A stretch of 64,000 nucleotides of DNA from Mesorhizobium sp. AR07 (GCF_024746815.1 NZ_CP080529.1:186001-250000); one strand, 5' to 3'; shown: positions 34,805 through 44,445, counted from the first letter of the stretch. The notes: generated by a model from the letters alone, not told the origin. A program made the numbers and translations.

Positions 34805-34842
34805 GGCAATTTGGCTGAAGCCCGACCGGGCCGGATCTGCGA

Positions 34843-36117
34843 TCACTGAATCCGGTCGAGCGCCTTGTAGTAGAGCCCGACCATCGGCAGGAACCAGGGC
34901 TTGCCGGAATAGCCGGGAATAGCAGGCCATTCGAGCCCCTTCAGCGGATTGCGGTCCTCGCGGCCGAGCATGGCATCGGCCAGGATCATGCCGAGAGGGG
35001 TGGAAAGCTGCGCGCCGTGGCCGGAATAGCCCATCGCATACCAGACACCGTCATGATAACCGGCGCGCGGAAAGCGGTCCTTGGTCATGTCGACCAGCCC
35101 GCCCCAGCAATAGTCGATCTCGACCTTGGCGAGCTGCGGGAAGATCGCCGCAAGGCCCGCCCGCAAGATCTGCCCGCTCCTGGCGTCGGAGCGCTGGTCC
35201 GATGTCGCCGAGAAGCGTGCGCGGCCGCCGAAGATCAGCCGATTGTCCGGCGAAAGCCTGAAGTAATTGCCGATGTTCATCGAGGTCACGCATGTCCGGT
35301 TGCCCGGCATGGTCGCGGCGATCTCGGCGTCGCTCAGCGGTCGCGTGGCGATGATGAAGCTGCCGACGGAAATGATCCTGCGGCGGAAATAACTGAAATT
35401 CGGCGTGGTGTAGGCGCCGGTCGCCACCAGCGCATTGTCGGCGCTGATGCGGCCGCGCGAAGTGATCAGCTCATGCCTGCTGCCGGCCTGCTTGCGGTCC
35501 GTCACCCTGGTGTTCTCATGGATGACGGCGCCATGGCGGGTGGCTGAAGTGGCGAGACCCGCCACATAGCGGCCCATATGCATCATGGCGCTCTTCTTCG
35601 ACAGCATCGCGCCATGGAAGGGCGAGCCGATCTCGAACTTGAGATCCGCCGCCGACAGCAGCGCGGTATCCGGATCCACCTCGGTATGGAGGGCCTCGAA
35701 ATTGCGGGCGATCGCTTCGAAATGTTTCGGCTTGGAGGCGAGCTTCAGCTTGCCGGCGCTGCGAAAGTTGCAGTCGATACCTTCCTCGGCGACCAGCGCC
35801 TCGATTGTATCTACGGAGTCGTCCAGCGCGCGATAGAGAGCGACTGCGCGTTCCTTGCCGAGTTCCGCCTTGGCCGAGAGGTAGCCGTGGGCAAGACCGT
35901 TGTTGAGATGCCCGCCATTGCGGCCGGATGCGCCCCAGCCCACCCGCTCAGCCTCCAGCACGACCACCTTGGCGCCGGCCTTCGCCAGCCGGTGCGCGGC
36001 GGCAAGGCCGGTGAAGCCGCCACCGATGATGGCGGCATCGTAGTGCCCCTCGACCGGGCCTTGCGCCCCGCCGGAAAAGACTGGGGCGGTGTCGTGCCAG
36101 TAGGAGACCAACTTCAT
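34843..36117 (-). CDS. FAD-dependent oxidase, PuuB-like (gamma-glutamylputrescine oxidoreductase)
   Basis: 424 residues from ATG 36117. FAD-binding AAIIGGGFTGLAAAHRLAKAG, GWGASGRNGGHLNNG (DAO-family FAD motif of PuuB/OrdL proteins), and C-terminal WYAMGYSGHGAQLSTPLGM. PuuB oxidises gamma-glutamylputrescine to an aldehyde, which fits the neighbouring aldehyde dehydrogenases. Convergent with gabD; followed on the same strand by no gene. The haloacid dehalogenase lies 16 bp upstream, one operon. Confidence 0.9.
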   Translation of the reverse strand: MKLVSYWHDTAPVFSGGAQGPVEGHYDAAIIGGGFTGLAAAHRLAKAGAKVVVLEAERVGWGASGRNGGHLNNGLAHGYLSAKAELGKERAVALYRALDDSVDTIEALVAEEGIDCNFRSAGKLKLASKPKHFEAIARNFEALHTEVDPDTALLSAADLKFEIGSPFHGAMLSKKSAMMHMGRYVAGLATSATRHGAVIHENTRVTDRKQAGSRHELITSRGRISADNALVATGAYTTPNFSYFRRRIISVGSFIIATRPLSDAEIAATMPGNRTCVTSMNIGNYFRLSPDNRLIFGGRARFSATSDQRSDARSGQILRAGLAAIFPQLAKVEIDYCWGGLVDMTKDRFPRAGYHDGVWYAMGYSGHGAQLSTPLGMILADAMLGREDRNPLKGLEWPAIPGYSGKPWFLPMVGLYYKALDRIQ

Positions 36118-36133
36118 CGGCAATCCGCCTGTT

Positions 36134-36802
36134 TCAGAGCCCAACCACGCCCGCAAGACCCGAAATGTCTGATATCTCGACATAGCCGTAATACGGGTTG
36201 GCCGGTTCGTGGCCACGATTGACCCAGACCTTGTTTTTGATGCCGAGATCGTGCGCCGACATCAGGTCATAGCGGAACGAAGACGAGCAGTGGAGGATAT
36301 CCTCGGGGCCGCAGCCCAGCCTGTCGAACATGTACTCGAACGCCTTGAAACGGGGCTTGTAGGCCTGCGCCTGCTCAGCCGTGTAGACGGCATGGAACGG
36401 CGCACCGAGCTTCTCGACATTGGACGTAATCTGCGTGTTCATGGCGTTGGAGAGGATGACCAGCGGAATTTCCTTGGCGACCTTCGCCAGGCCCGCCGGA
36501 ACGTCGGCGTGCGGCCCCCAGGTCGGAACGCGCTCATAGACCATTCTGGCGTCGTCGGCGCTGAAGGCAACGCCGTTGCGCTTGCAGGTGCGCTCGAGCG
36601 CGTTGTGGACAACATCAGCATAGGGCTTCCAGTCGCCCATGATCTCGTCGAGCCGATAGGCAGAGAAATTCTTGATGAATTCCTGCATCTGCGGTTCGTC
36701 GAGCCGGCTGCCGTAGAGGTCGCGCGCCGCTTCCGCCATCGCGAAATGGATCAACGTGCCGTAGCAGTCGAAGGTGATGTATTTGGGCCTGAAGGAAGCC
36801 AT
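36134..36802 (-). CDS. Haloacid dehalogenase, type II
   Basis: 222 residues from ATG 36802 (GGAG upstream). HAD motifs: ITFDCYGTLIHF (nucleophile Asp), VILSNAMNTQ, YKPRFKAFEYMFDRLG (Lys) and SFRYDLMSAHDLG. In type II dehalogenases this Asp displaces halide from 2-haloacids; many homologues have other substrates. First gene of the PuuB-like operon, divergent from the second tandem-GNAT gene. Confidence 0.88.
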   Translation of the reverse strand: MASFRPKYITFDCYGTLIHFAMAEAARDLYGSRLDEPQMQEFIKNFSAYRLDEIMGDWKPYADVVHNALERTCKRNGVAFSADDARMVYERVPTWGPHADVPAGLAKVAKEIPLVILSNAMNTQITSNVEKLGAPFHAVYTAEQAQAYKPRFKAFEYMFDRLGCGPEDILHCSSSFRYDLMSAHDLGIKNKVWVNRGHEPANPYYGYVEISDISGLAGVVGL

Positions 36803-37120
36803 GTCCGTCGATCTCCGGTGGAAGCATATCCGCGCTGGGACGTATTTCATCATAGGACGGCAGGCAGCGACCCACCTGACCGAAATCGCGCTCCCGAAAG
36901 CAGAAAGTTCCGTATCCGCCATCCGGTTTGGCACGCTGTAGCATCTTGCCTGCCGATTGCGGCGCCGCGCGCGGCGTGAAGCGCCTCCACCGCGGCCGGT
37001 GTCAGCACAAGATGCGGCGCACCCGTCGCGCTACGGCGAAAGATACCGCCGAGACCAACGCCTTCAGACGATCTGCGGCGCGCCGATGGTCGAGACTTAT
37101 GGCAGATTGAAGGATGCCTC

Positions 37121-37960
37121 ATGCAACAGGACGAGATTGAACTTCGGGCCTTCGAACCTGACCATATCGAGGGCGCGGTGGCGCTTTCCCGCCAGGAGAA
37201 CTGGCCGCATCGCTCGCAGGACTGGCAGATGGCGCTGCAGCTCTCCAGCGGCGTGGTCGCGCTTGACGGCCACGGCCAAGTCACCGGAACCATCCTGGTC
37301 ACGCCCTATGGCGTCGACTGCGCCATGATCAACATGGTGATCGTCGACAGGAATGTGCGGGGCAAAGGCCTTGGGCGCCGGCTGATGGAACAGGCCTTCG
37401 CCCTTGCCGAGGACCGGCCGCTGCGGCTCGTTGCGACGGTGGACGGCATGCCTCTCTATCAGAAGCTGGGCTTCGTGCCCTCCGGCACGATCCTGCAGCA
37501 CCAGGGCAGCGTTGCCAAGCTTGGTGCGCCCGACGGCGTGGAAGCCGCAGGCACCACCGATCTCCCGGAAATCAAGGCGCTGGACCGCGACGCCTATGGC
37601 GCCGACCGTGAAGCTCTGATCGATGCGCTGGCAGAGCGCGGCCAATTCGCGGTCATCAGCCGCAACGGCGCCATCGAGGCCTATGCCGCGATCCGCCCGT
37701 TCGGACGCGGCGAGGTGATCGGTCCGGTGATCGCGGGAAGCGCCGACGAGGCGAAGGCCCTGATCGGCTACTTCGCCGCGTCGCGCCCCGGCGCCTTCCT
37801 GCGGGTGGATACCGGCAGCGTGACCGGCATTGCCGGTTGGCTCGAGGAAATCGGCCTCGTCCATGTTGGCGGCGGCGTGGCCATGGACCGTCCGCCCAAG
37901 ACGGTCGCGGAACAGGCCAGGTCAAAAATTTACGCCCTCGCCAACCAGGCGCTAGGCTAG
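37121..37960 (+). CDS. Tandem-GNAT acetyltransferase, paralogue 2
   Basis: 279 residues. First GNAT domain with the full acetyl-CoA loop VDRNVRGKGLGRRLMEQAF and QKLGFVPSGT; second domain beginning near residue 150 with AIRPFGRGEVIGPVIAG and FLRVDTGSVTGIAGWLEEI. It resembles the gene at 27098-27994 throughout (WPHRSQDW, RPFGRG, FLRVDT), so they are paralogues at the two ends of this catabolic cluster. Followed by the aminotransferase gene 13 bp later. Confidence 0.85.
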   Translation: MQQDEIELRAFEPDHIEGAVALSRQENWPHRSQDWQMALQLSSGVVALDGHGQVTGTILVTPYGVDCAMINMVIVDRNVRGKGLGRRLMEQAFALAEDRPLRLVATVDGMPLYQKLGFVPSGTILQHQGSVAKLGAPDGVEAAGTTDLPEIKALDRDAYGADREALIDALAERGQFAVISRNGAIEAYAAIRPFGRGEVIGPVIAGSADEAKALIGYFAASRPGAFLRVDTGSVTGIAGWLEEIGLVHVGGGVAMDRPPKTVAEQARSKIYALANQALG

Positions 37961-37973
37961 TCGGAGAACAACA

Positions 37974-39347
37974 ATGCTCGCCAATTCCCTGATCGAACTC
38001 GACCGCGCCCATCTCATTCATCCGGTCGCGTCATATCGCGGCCATGAGGCGCTCGGCGTCCGCGTGCTGAAATCGGCGAAGGGCGCGATCGTGACCGAAG
38101 CGTCCGGCCGGCAACTCGTCGACGGCTTCGCGGGGCTGTGGTGCGTCAACGCCGGCTACGGCCACGACAGCATCGTCGAGGCGGCGGCCCGGCAGATGCG
38201 CGAGCTTCCCTACGCCACTGCCTATTTCGACCTCGGTTCGGAGCCGGCCATCCGGCTCGCCTCTGAATTGGCCGAGCGCGCGCCGGGCGACCTCAATCAC
38301 GTCTTTTTCACGCTTGGCGGGTCGGACGCGGTCGACAGCACGATCCGTTTCGTCCGCTACTACTGGAATGCAAAAGGCGAGCCGCAGCGTGACCAGTTCA
38401 TTTCCATCGAGCAGGGCTATCACGGGTCGTCGGTGGTCGGCGCTGGTCTGACCGCCCTGCCCGCCTTTCACGCCGGTTTTGGCATTCCCTTTGAATGGCA
38501 GCACAAGATTCCCTCCCCCTATCCCTATCGCAACCCGGTCGGCGAGGACGGCAGCGCGATCATCGCCGCATCGCTCGCCGACCTGAAGGCCAAGATCGAG
38601 GCAATCGGGCCGGAACGGGTCGCCGCCTTCTATGCCGAGCCGATCCAGGGCTCGGGCGGCGTCATCGTCCCGCCGAAAGGCTGGATCAAGGCCATGCGCG
38701 AACTCTGCCGGGACTACGGCATCCTGTTCATCGCCGACGAGGTGATCACCGGCTTCGGCCGCACAGGCCCCCTGTTCGCCTGCACCGATGAGGACATCGT
38801 TCCCGATTTCATGACGACCGCGAAAGGGCTGACCTCGGGCTATGTTCCAATGGGCGCCGTATTCATGGCGGATCATGTCTACGATGTCATCGCTGATGGC
38901 GCGGGCGCTTCGGCCGTCGGCCACGGCTACACCTATTCCGCCCATCCCGTCAGCGCGGCCGTCGCGCTCGAGGTGTTGAAGCTCTATGAAGACGGCCTGC
39001 TGGAGAATGGGATCAAGGCGGGCGCCCGCCTGATGGCGGGATTGGAGGGCCTGAGCGACCATCCGCTTGTCGGCGATGTGCGCGGCCGCAGCATGCTTGC
39101 CGCCATCGAACTGGTGGTCGACAAGGAAAAGAAGACGCCGCTTCCGGCGTCGGCGATGCCGGCACGGCGCATCTTCGACAGGGCGTGGGACAACGGCCTC
39201 ATCATCCGTGCCTTTGCGCACGGGGTTCTCGGCTATGCACCACCGCTCTGCTGCACCGACGCCGACATCGATGCGATCATCGAGCGCACACGCCGGACGC
39301 TCGACCAGACACTGGACGATCCCGATGTCCGCCAGGCTCTGGCATGA
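37974..39347 (+). CDS. Class III aminotransferase (putrescine/GABA/beta-alanine-pyruvate type)
   Basis: 457 residues. AYFDLGSEPAIRLASELAE, GGSDAVDSTIRFVRYYW, YHGSS, FIADEVITGFGRTG (PLP-phosphate Asp) and TTAKGLTSGYVPMGAV (PLP Lys in AKGL). Class III enzymes of this type (SpuC, omega-transaminases) move an amino group from putrescine, GABA or beta-alanine to pyruvate. Same operon as the GNAT gene. Its product would be an aldehyde for the two dehydrogenases. Confidence 0.92.
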   Translation: MLANSLIELDRAHLIHPVASYRGHEALGVRVLKSAKGAIVTEASGRQLVDGFAGLWCVNAGYGHDSIVEAAARQMRELPYATAYFDLGSEPAIRLASELAERAPGDLNHVFFTLGGSDAVDSTIRFVRYYWNAKGEPQRDQFISIEQGYHGSSVVGAGLTALPAFHAGFGIPFEWQHKIPSPYPYRNPVGEDGSAIIAASLADLKAKIEAIGPERVAAFYAEPIQGSGGVIVPPKGWIKAMRELCRDYGILFIADEVITGFGRTGPLFACTDEDIVPDFMTTAKGLTSGYVPMGAVFMADHVYDVIADGAGASAVGHGYTYSAHPVSAAVALEVLKLYEDGLLENGIKAGARLMAGLEGLSDHPLVGDVRGRSMLAAIELVVDKEKKTPLPASAMPARRIFDRAWDNGLIIRAFAHGVLGYAPPLCCTDADIDAIIERTRRTLDQTLDDPDVRQALA

Positions 39348-39543
39348 CGGCGGCGAAATATGTCGTGTCTCGAAATATCGCCGGGGCAGACGATTTCGCA
39401 ATTTTGTGCCGCCCCCTCACGCCTTTTCGGCGAATCCAGCGCGGGGGAAGTGCCAGACTGTTCATAAGACAAGGCCAGAAAGCCCGAATTTCCGGGCCTT
39501 CGAAAAAGGCCGACGCCCCGAACAGCACGGAATTTTGTTCTGT

Positions 39544-39831
39544 TCAACACATGCAATTCGGCCGCGCGCAGAGGAGCCTCAAGCCGTTAAGAACCGCGTA
39601 GCGAACGTCTGTTGCAGGCTCCCGGCCTTGCGTCTCTTCGCATTGCGCGTTCAGAATTATCATTCTGGTAGTGGCATCTGTTTTGCTGAGCCCAGCCATG
39701 GATCGGCTTCCCATATCTGCCGGTGCCCCGATGAAGACATGATAGATCGTCCATGACCCGTCCGGCTCTACTGAGGCGTTGAAGATGCGAAGGAACGGAA
39801 GCGGCCTACCAAACCCAAGTAGGCCCGCCAT
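39544..39831 (-). CDS. Hypothetical protein
   Basis: 95 residues from ATG 39831. WTIYHVFIGAPADMGSRSMA, GLSKTDATTRMIILNAQ and an Arg/Cys-rich end. Resembles small rhizobial proteins with a YxVFxGxPA motif; function unknown. Follows the next gene on the same strand by 4 bp. Confidence 0.55.
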   Translation of the reverse strand: MAGLLGFGRPLPFLRIFNASVEPDGSWTIYHVFIGAPADMGSRSMAGLSKTDATTRMIILNAQCEETQGREPATDVRYAVLNGLRLLCARPNCMC

Positions 39832-39835
39832 TCCC

Positions 39836-40051
39836 CTACGGCTGGGTAGCGTGGCAAACCCGCATCATCCGGCTAATCAGGTGTTTGTCGGCGTTCTCTT
39901 GGCCGGTGAGTTCGCGCACCAGATCCTTGGCGTGCTGAATCCTGTGCGCTTTGGTTACCTGTCCTTCCTCGACCGAAGCCTTGAAGGCGTCGCACAGAAT
40001 GTCAAAGTCGTGAGCGGAGATAAATCCGTCTGAGCGGCTGTCGTTTTCCAT
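39836..40051 (-). CDS. Small hypothetical protein
   Basis: 71 residues from ATG 40051 (MENDSRSDGFISAHDFDILC). ISAHDFDILCDAFKASVEEG then LVRELTGQENADKHLISRM, helical; similar small proteins occur in rhizobia. Longer in-frame starts have no ribosome site. Function unknown. Confidence 0.6.
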   Translation of the reverse strand: MENDSRSDGFISAHDFDILCDAFKASVEEGQVTKAHRIQHAKDLVRELTGQENADKHLISRMMRVCHATQP

Positions 40052-40304
40052 CACAGTCACGGGACTCCATTCGTGATGTCGCGCGGAAAGTTTACTCCCA
40101 CGGCCGCAAGAACGTGTACCAGCCCAGAAGACCTCAACGCTTCGAACGGCGGACGAGCAAAGCGTTCCCCGCAAGGGATCGGCTTATCCCTGCGACCGCG
40201 GAGTTGTGCGGTTTCGACATGGTTGGGGACTACGTCCTTGTCCCCGTCGATTAGAGGATTATCCTTGACAGGTTTGGGCGAGGCGATCGCCCATGGAGGT
40301 TGTC

Positions 40305-40490
40305 ATGGCAGACGACAAGTCAAAGCGTGGTCCGCAAGACAGAGCACGGGTCGACGGTGGCGAAGACTATGAAGTCGGGTATCTCATGAAGAAGCACCAT
40401 CTCGAACGAGCTGATGCCCTCAGGCTGGTAAAAAAGTATGGAAACAACCGCGCAAAGATCGAAGAGGAACTCGTTGCCCGAAAGGTTTGA
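40305..40490 (+). CDS. DUF3606 family protein
   Basis: 61 residues from ATG 40305 (GGAGGTTGTC upstream). ADDKSKRGPQDRARVDGGED then YEVGYLMKKHHLERADALRL matches DUF3606, a small rhizobial family with a helix-turn-helix look. Function unknown. 40052-40304 shows no gene. Confidence 0.75.
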   Translation: MADDKSKRGPQDRARVDGGEDYEVGYLMKKHHLERADALRLVKKYGNNRAKIEEELVARKV

Positions 40491-40690
40491 TCGTGTATTG
40501 CCGTGAGGCTGGCATAGAGCCAAGCACGCCTGAGTGTGACCAGGCTGCAGGCATAATCATGGCGCTTTTCAGCAACGGCATCGGCACTGCTGAGGAATTG
40601 AAGGCAGCGCTCCAGTTCCGTTTGGAGACTGAGTTGCGACGGTATGGTCAACGCCTATCCCGCCTAGCTGAGAACCGCTCTAGATCGTAA
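40487..40690 (+). CDS. Hypothetical protein, doubtful
   Basis: 67 residues from a TTG overlapping the DUF3606 stop. ECDQAAGIIMALFSNGIGTA then LETELRRYGQRLSRLAE, helical. The overlap fits coupling but the start is weak. A further frame at 40691-40882 runs into the IS630 element and is not annotated. Confidence 0.4.
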   Translation: MIVYCREAGIEPSTPECDQAAGIIMALFSNGIGTAEELKAALQFRLETELRRYGQRLSRLAENRSRS

Positions 40691-40857
40691 TTGTACATCG
40701 AATTCCAAGTGGAGGTCGCGTTAGATGCAAAACGCGAGCCCTCTGAAAAAACCATTGTCCAATTAAGGCAGTGGGTTTGGAGGCTGTATGAAAGGGGACG
40801 TTGCTTGGCGCTATTTCACGGGCATGCCGTGTCAGATGCACGCGGACCTCCGGGGAG

Positions 40858-41986
40858 TAATACCAACGGCTTTGACGGCTGACTCTCGGGGGATTCCGGC
40901 CTGCTCGATTTCATGATTCTTTGGCGTGAGAGGAGATTCGCGCCATGGGATCAGCGATCGAGATGCGGACGGACTATTCGGCAGCCGAACTTCGACGGCT
41001 GGCCAAGAGTTTGAGGGATAGCAAGCAGAGCCGTCGGCTGTTGTCGCTGGCAGCGGCTCTCGACGGGATGAGCCGTGAGGATGAGGCGCGGGTCGGCGGT
41101 ATGGATCGGCAGACGCTGCGGGACTGGGTGCATCGCTTCAACGACGCTGGTCCGGACGGTCTCAAGGATGCCTGGAACGGGGGCCCTGAGCCGCGCCTGT
41201 CCGCGGTGCAGAAAGCGGAACTGGCTGGGATCGTCGAGACGGGCCCGGACAACGCCGTCGACGGGGTCGTGCGTTGGCGGCGTGTCGATCTCCAGAAGCT
41301 CATCAAGGAACGCTTCGGCGTCGACTATCACGAGCGCTACGTCGGGACGCTTCTGAAGGAACTCGGCTTCTCCCATATCAGCGCCCGGCCGCGTCATCCG
41401 GGCCAGGACGACGAGATAGTCGAGGCGTATAAAAAAACTTCCCGCGCACGTTGAGCGCGCACCTCGCCGACCTGTCCAAAGGCAAGCCGGTCGAGATCTG
41501 GTTCCAGGACGAAGCCCGCATCGGCCAGAAGAATGGCATCGTGTGGCAATGGGCAAGGCGGGTCACGCGGCCCCGTCAACCGGCCGACCAGCGCTACAAA
41601 AGCGCCTATCTGTTCGGCGCCATCTGCCCGGCACGTGGCATAGGAGCAGGGCTGGCGCTGCCCTTCGCCGACACCGAGGCCATGCAACTTCATCTCGACG
41701 AGATCAGCCGCCATGTCGCCAGGCGCGCCCACGCCATGCTGCTGCTCGATCGCGCCGGCTGGCACACCACCGCAAAGCTCGAAGTTCCCAAGAACATCAC
41801 GCTCATCTTCCTTCCGTCCCGCTGCGCGCCAACTGGCTCTCAAACCGCGTCTTCGAAGGCTACGACGCCATCATCGACGCAGCGTGCGAGGCTTGGCGAA
41901 AACTCCTCACGCAACCTGAGACTATAAACTCCATCGGAATGCGGGACTGGGCACACGTCGGTCAATCAAAATGACCGTTGGTATTA
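40858..41986 (+). mobile_element. IS630-family element (1129 bp), internally deleted
   Basis: Perfect 12-bp inverted repeats: TAATACCAACGG at 40858-40869 and its complement at 41975-41986. The transposase gene inside is broken, so the copy cannot move by itself. It sits in the middle of a short open frame that begins at 40691. Confidence 0.8.
40945..41974 (+). pseudogene. IS630 family transposase, with slippery site and deletion of the DDE glutamate
   Basis: Frame 1 (40945-41454): helix-turn-helix parts (GGMDRQTLRDWVHRFNDAG, KELGFSHISARPRHP). A run of seven A at 41431-41437 allows a -1 shift into frame 0, which reads VEIWFQDEARIG (first Asp) and MLLLDRAGWHTTAKL (second Asp). This type of frameshift is known in IS630 elements. 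Beyond LIFLPSR the usual segment P-E-L-N-P-x-E-N-x-W is missing: a deletion of about 50 bp near 41820 joins LPSR to LRANWLSNRVFEGYDAII in a third frame. The catalytic Glu is lost. Confidence 0.8.
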
Positions 41987-42143
41987 GTGGACGCTTGATC
42001 CCGAAAATGCGGCGGTATCGCCAGGGCCGCACTCTCCGTCGGCACCGTGCCGACAGGCGCCACGGTTGAGGATATGACTAGGCTGATCGGTTGTGAGACT
42101 AGACTTTCAGTGCTTTGCTGCCCGCCTCATTGAGGAAAGGACG

Positions 42144-42397
42144 ATGAACCAAAATGCAAACGCGATTTTACGCGAATGGATTAGCGAACACTTTGTTGCA
42201 CTTGGGTCGCAGGAGTAGACCCCGGGGACCGGGAACTGATCGCTAAGCGGCGTTCACAAGAACTCTTGGAATTTGCGAAAGATCGCAGAATTCGTTCTGC
42301 GCTTGAAGAAACCGCCAAGCCTTACGGCGGGGCGCTACCCTATGTGCGCGCGCTCCAAAAGTCCGCCGAGTTCGAAGCTTCGCACCCAGGCCTCTAG
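42144..42397 (+). pseudogene. Small rhizobial gene, frameshifted
   Basis: ATG 42144 (GGAAAGGACG upstream) reads NQNANAILREWISEHFVALG then TAG at 42216. From 42215 the neighbouring frame continues GDRELIAKRRSQELLEFAKD and ends KSAEFEASHPGL at 42397. Joined, it resembles small rhizobial proteins containing AKPYGG-x-L-x-YV. One base appears lost around 42205-42215. The rest of 41987-42589 shows nothing else. Confidence 0.5.
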
Positions 42398-42548
42398 CAG
42401 CAGATCCACTTGCAACGACCCACATGTTCCTTTGGCGGTCGCCTATGCCGGTCCCCTCGCCTGCCGCCGGGTGGCGCCAAGCCGCGACATGGTGGCCGGT
42501 GAAAGAGGCCGCTAAGCTTGAGCTTGAGCTTGTTCCTTTCGCCTAGCC

Positions 42549-43140
42549 ATGCACCAAGCTGTTGCACAAGCCTGCTATCTATAACTCCTGTGTCTGACCC
42601 GAACTACCTCACTCCTGAAGAAGTCATCGCTCGCTACCGCGGACAGCTGAGCGAAGGGACGCTTCGCAACTGGCGCTACATGCGCATCGGGCCCTCATTC
42701 CTCAAAATCGGCAAAGCAATCCTCTACCCAAGCAGCGAGCTCGATCGCTGGGACAGATCGATCCTTGTTGTCTGCAGGCCCACACGCAATCTGCCGTTCG
42801 AAAGGACGTCTGCACCAGAGTAGTAGAAAGGCCGTTCAGCCGTCCCGAGTGGCACTAGCGAGAAAAGATGAGCGTTCGGAATCCGTGGTTGATCGGGACG
42901 TCAGGGTACTGAGAAAATGCGATCATGCCCAAGCGTGGGAGATCACAAGTAGTCACTCAATACACGCCCCAGTTAACGACCCCGGTCCCCCAAGATCCCG
43001 GCACAAGTATCTGATATATATGACGAATATAGTCGAAGTGTTTTGATCCACAAAGATCCCATTCGATACCCCACGGGCATTCTGGGTCACAATGTGTCAC
43101 GCATCGACCTAAATCCCCTCTGAAATTAGGGACTTACTTC
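42549..43140 (+). repeat. Dispersed repeat, copy 1 (with excisionase-like gene)
   Basis: About 590 bp aligning by eye with 54475-55085. Most conserved are the HTH gene, GATGAGCGTTCGGAATCC and the ATCGGGACGTCAG block, the CCCAGTTAACG block, TGATATATATGA and TTTTGATCCACAAA. A shorter copy lies at 19329-19470. Confidence 0.7.
42590..42823 (+). CDS. AlpA/excisionase-like helix-turn-helix protein (RdfS-like), copy 1
   Basis: 77 residues from GTG 42590 (MSDPNYLTPEEVIARYRG). GQLSEGTLRNWRYMRIGPSF, then FLKIGKAILYPSSELDRWD is the MerR-like winged helix of AlpA/excisionase proteins; RdfS, the directionality factor of Mesorhizobium symbiosis islands, belongs to this class. TTG 42518 would lengthen it. 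The second copy is at 54475-54777. Confidence 0.7.
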   Translation: MSDPNYLTPEEVIARYRGQLSEGTLRNWRYMRIGPSFLKIGKAILYPSSELDRWDRSILVVCRPTRNLPFERTSAPE

Positions 43141-43370
43141 ACTCTGGCTTGCCGGACGTGGAAGGAAGCAAATGCAATCCATCGCGAAGGCGTCCTCGGC
43201 GGCGATTTCGCACCTCGGCAACTTTTGAGAACGCTACTGAACGCCCAAAATGTGGCCAACCGTCACTCGTTGAAAGAGACATTGCATCAAGAGCGGACGT
43301 GCCAACGAGCTTTCCGACTGGTGATCCGGTCAACCGATTTATACCGGTCGACACTGACATAGCTGCGGAA

Positions 43371-44375
43371 TCACAGATGCCATCGCAAGGTGGCCAGTGA
43401 AGGCATCAGTTCTATCACATTACCCGGCACGCTTTCATTGCGTTGCTGCAGCAGAATTCGCTCGCCGGCCAGGCGCCCCATCTCGTGCGGATCCTGGTCA
43501 ATGGACGCTATGTGTTTGCCGGCCAGAAGCGGAATCTCATTGAGATCGAATCCGACGAAACCTATGCTATCGCGACGTCCTGGCGCGAAGTCATCAAGCG
43601 CCTTTATCGCTCCAACCGCCATAAGGTTGTTGGTGACAAACACAGCATCGAAGTCGATCCGGTGCTCCAGCAACTGCCGCATCACATTGTAGCCTCCATC
43701 GACGCGGTTGTTGCCGTGCCTGACTTCCTGGATAACCAGCAAATCGGACCGGCTCGCATTCGAGATGAAGCCATGCAGCCGCGCCCCGCTTGTGGGGTTC
43801 GGCGGCCCCGCGATACAGACGACCTTGCGATATCCCGCGGCCTTGAGATGATTGGCCGCCAGCGAGCCACCCGCCAAATTGTCGGTCAGCACCGTGTCGT
43901 ATGCACGTCCCGGCACGGCTCGATCGACGATCACCACGGGAATTCCGGCGGCCGCCAGGTCCGAGAGATCGGTGGCGTCGGAGGACGGCGCGATGACGAC
44001 GCCGCCGACCCGTTCGGCGAGGGCCACATCGAGATAGTGGCGCTCCTTTTCGGGATCGTCGTCCGAATTCCCGATGAACACGCATGTGTCGCTCGGCCGG
44101 CAAACATGCTCCAGCCCGCGCGCAAGGCGGGTGAAGAAGGTGTTTTCGAAGTCGGGCACGATCAAGGCCCAAAGATGCGATGTCGAGGTGCGCATGCGCT
44201 GCGCCATGCGGCTCGGCCTGTAGCCCAGTTCGGAAACCGAGGCATGGACGCGCTCGGCCAGGTCTTCGCGCACCTTCAGCCCGTTGACCACGCGCGACAC
44301 CGTCGCCGCGGACACTTGGGCGTGCCGGGCGACATCGTAGATAGTGGCGGTCGGAAGCCGATCTCTGCTGTTCAT
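43371..44375 (-). CDS. LacI family transcriptional regulator
   Basis: 334 residues from ATG 44375. LacI DNA-binding domain (TIYDVARHAQVSAATVSRVV, hinge LGYRPSRMAQRMRTS), then a periplasmic-binding-like ligand domain (LIVPDFENTFFTRLARGLEH, GFVGFDLNEIPLLAG). Last gene of a minus-strand series that starts with an ABC permease. The pair of palindromes at 49152-49186, before the first gene, is a likely target. Ligand unknown. Confidence 0.92.
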   Translation of the reverse strand: MNSRDRLPTATIYDVARHAQVSAATVSRVVNGLKVREDLAERVHASVSELGYRPSRMAQRMRTSTSHLWALIVPDFENTFFTRLARGLEHVCRPSDTCVFIGNSDDDPEKERHYLDVALAERVGGVVIAPSSDATDLSDLAAAGIPVVIVDRAVPGRAYDTVLTDNLAGGSLAANHLKAAGYRKVVCIAGPPNPTSGARLHGFISNASRSDLLVIQEVRHGNNRVDGGYNVMRQLLEHRIDFDAVFVTNNLMAVGAIKALDDFAPGRRDSIGFVGFDLNEIPLLAGKHIASIDQDPHEMGRLAGERILLQQRNESVPGNVIELMPSLATLRWHL

Positions 44376-44445
44376 TGTCTCTTGTGAAGTGGCCGGGCCG
44401 GCTACGCGCCGGACCGGCCGGACAGGATTTTGCACCATGCCCGCG

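Noticed and set aside
33194..34930. 578-codon open frame on the minus strand
   Set aside because: It is antisense to the tartrate-type and succinate-semialdehyde dehydrogenase genes, which have clear family motifs; the frame is open because of high GC third positions.
38031..39401. 456-codon minus-strand frame
   Set aside because: Antisense to the class III aminotransferase; no motif of its own.
40691..40882. 63-codon frame from TTG ending inside the IS630 element
   Set aside because: Start is weak and its end lies in the insertion; it may be part of a gene cut by the IS but cannot be supported.
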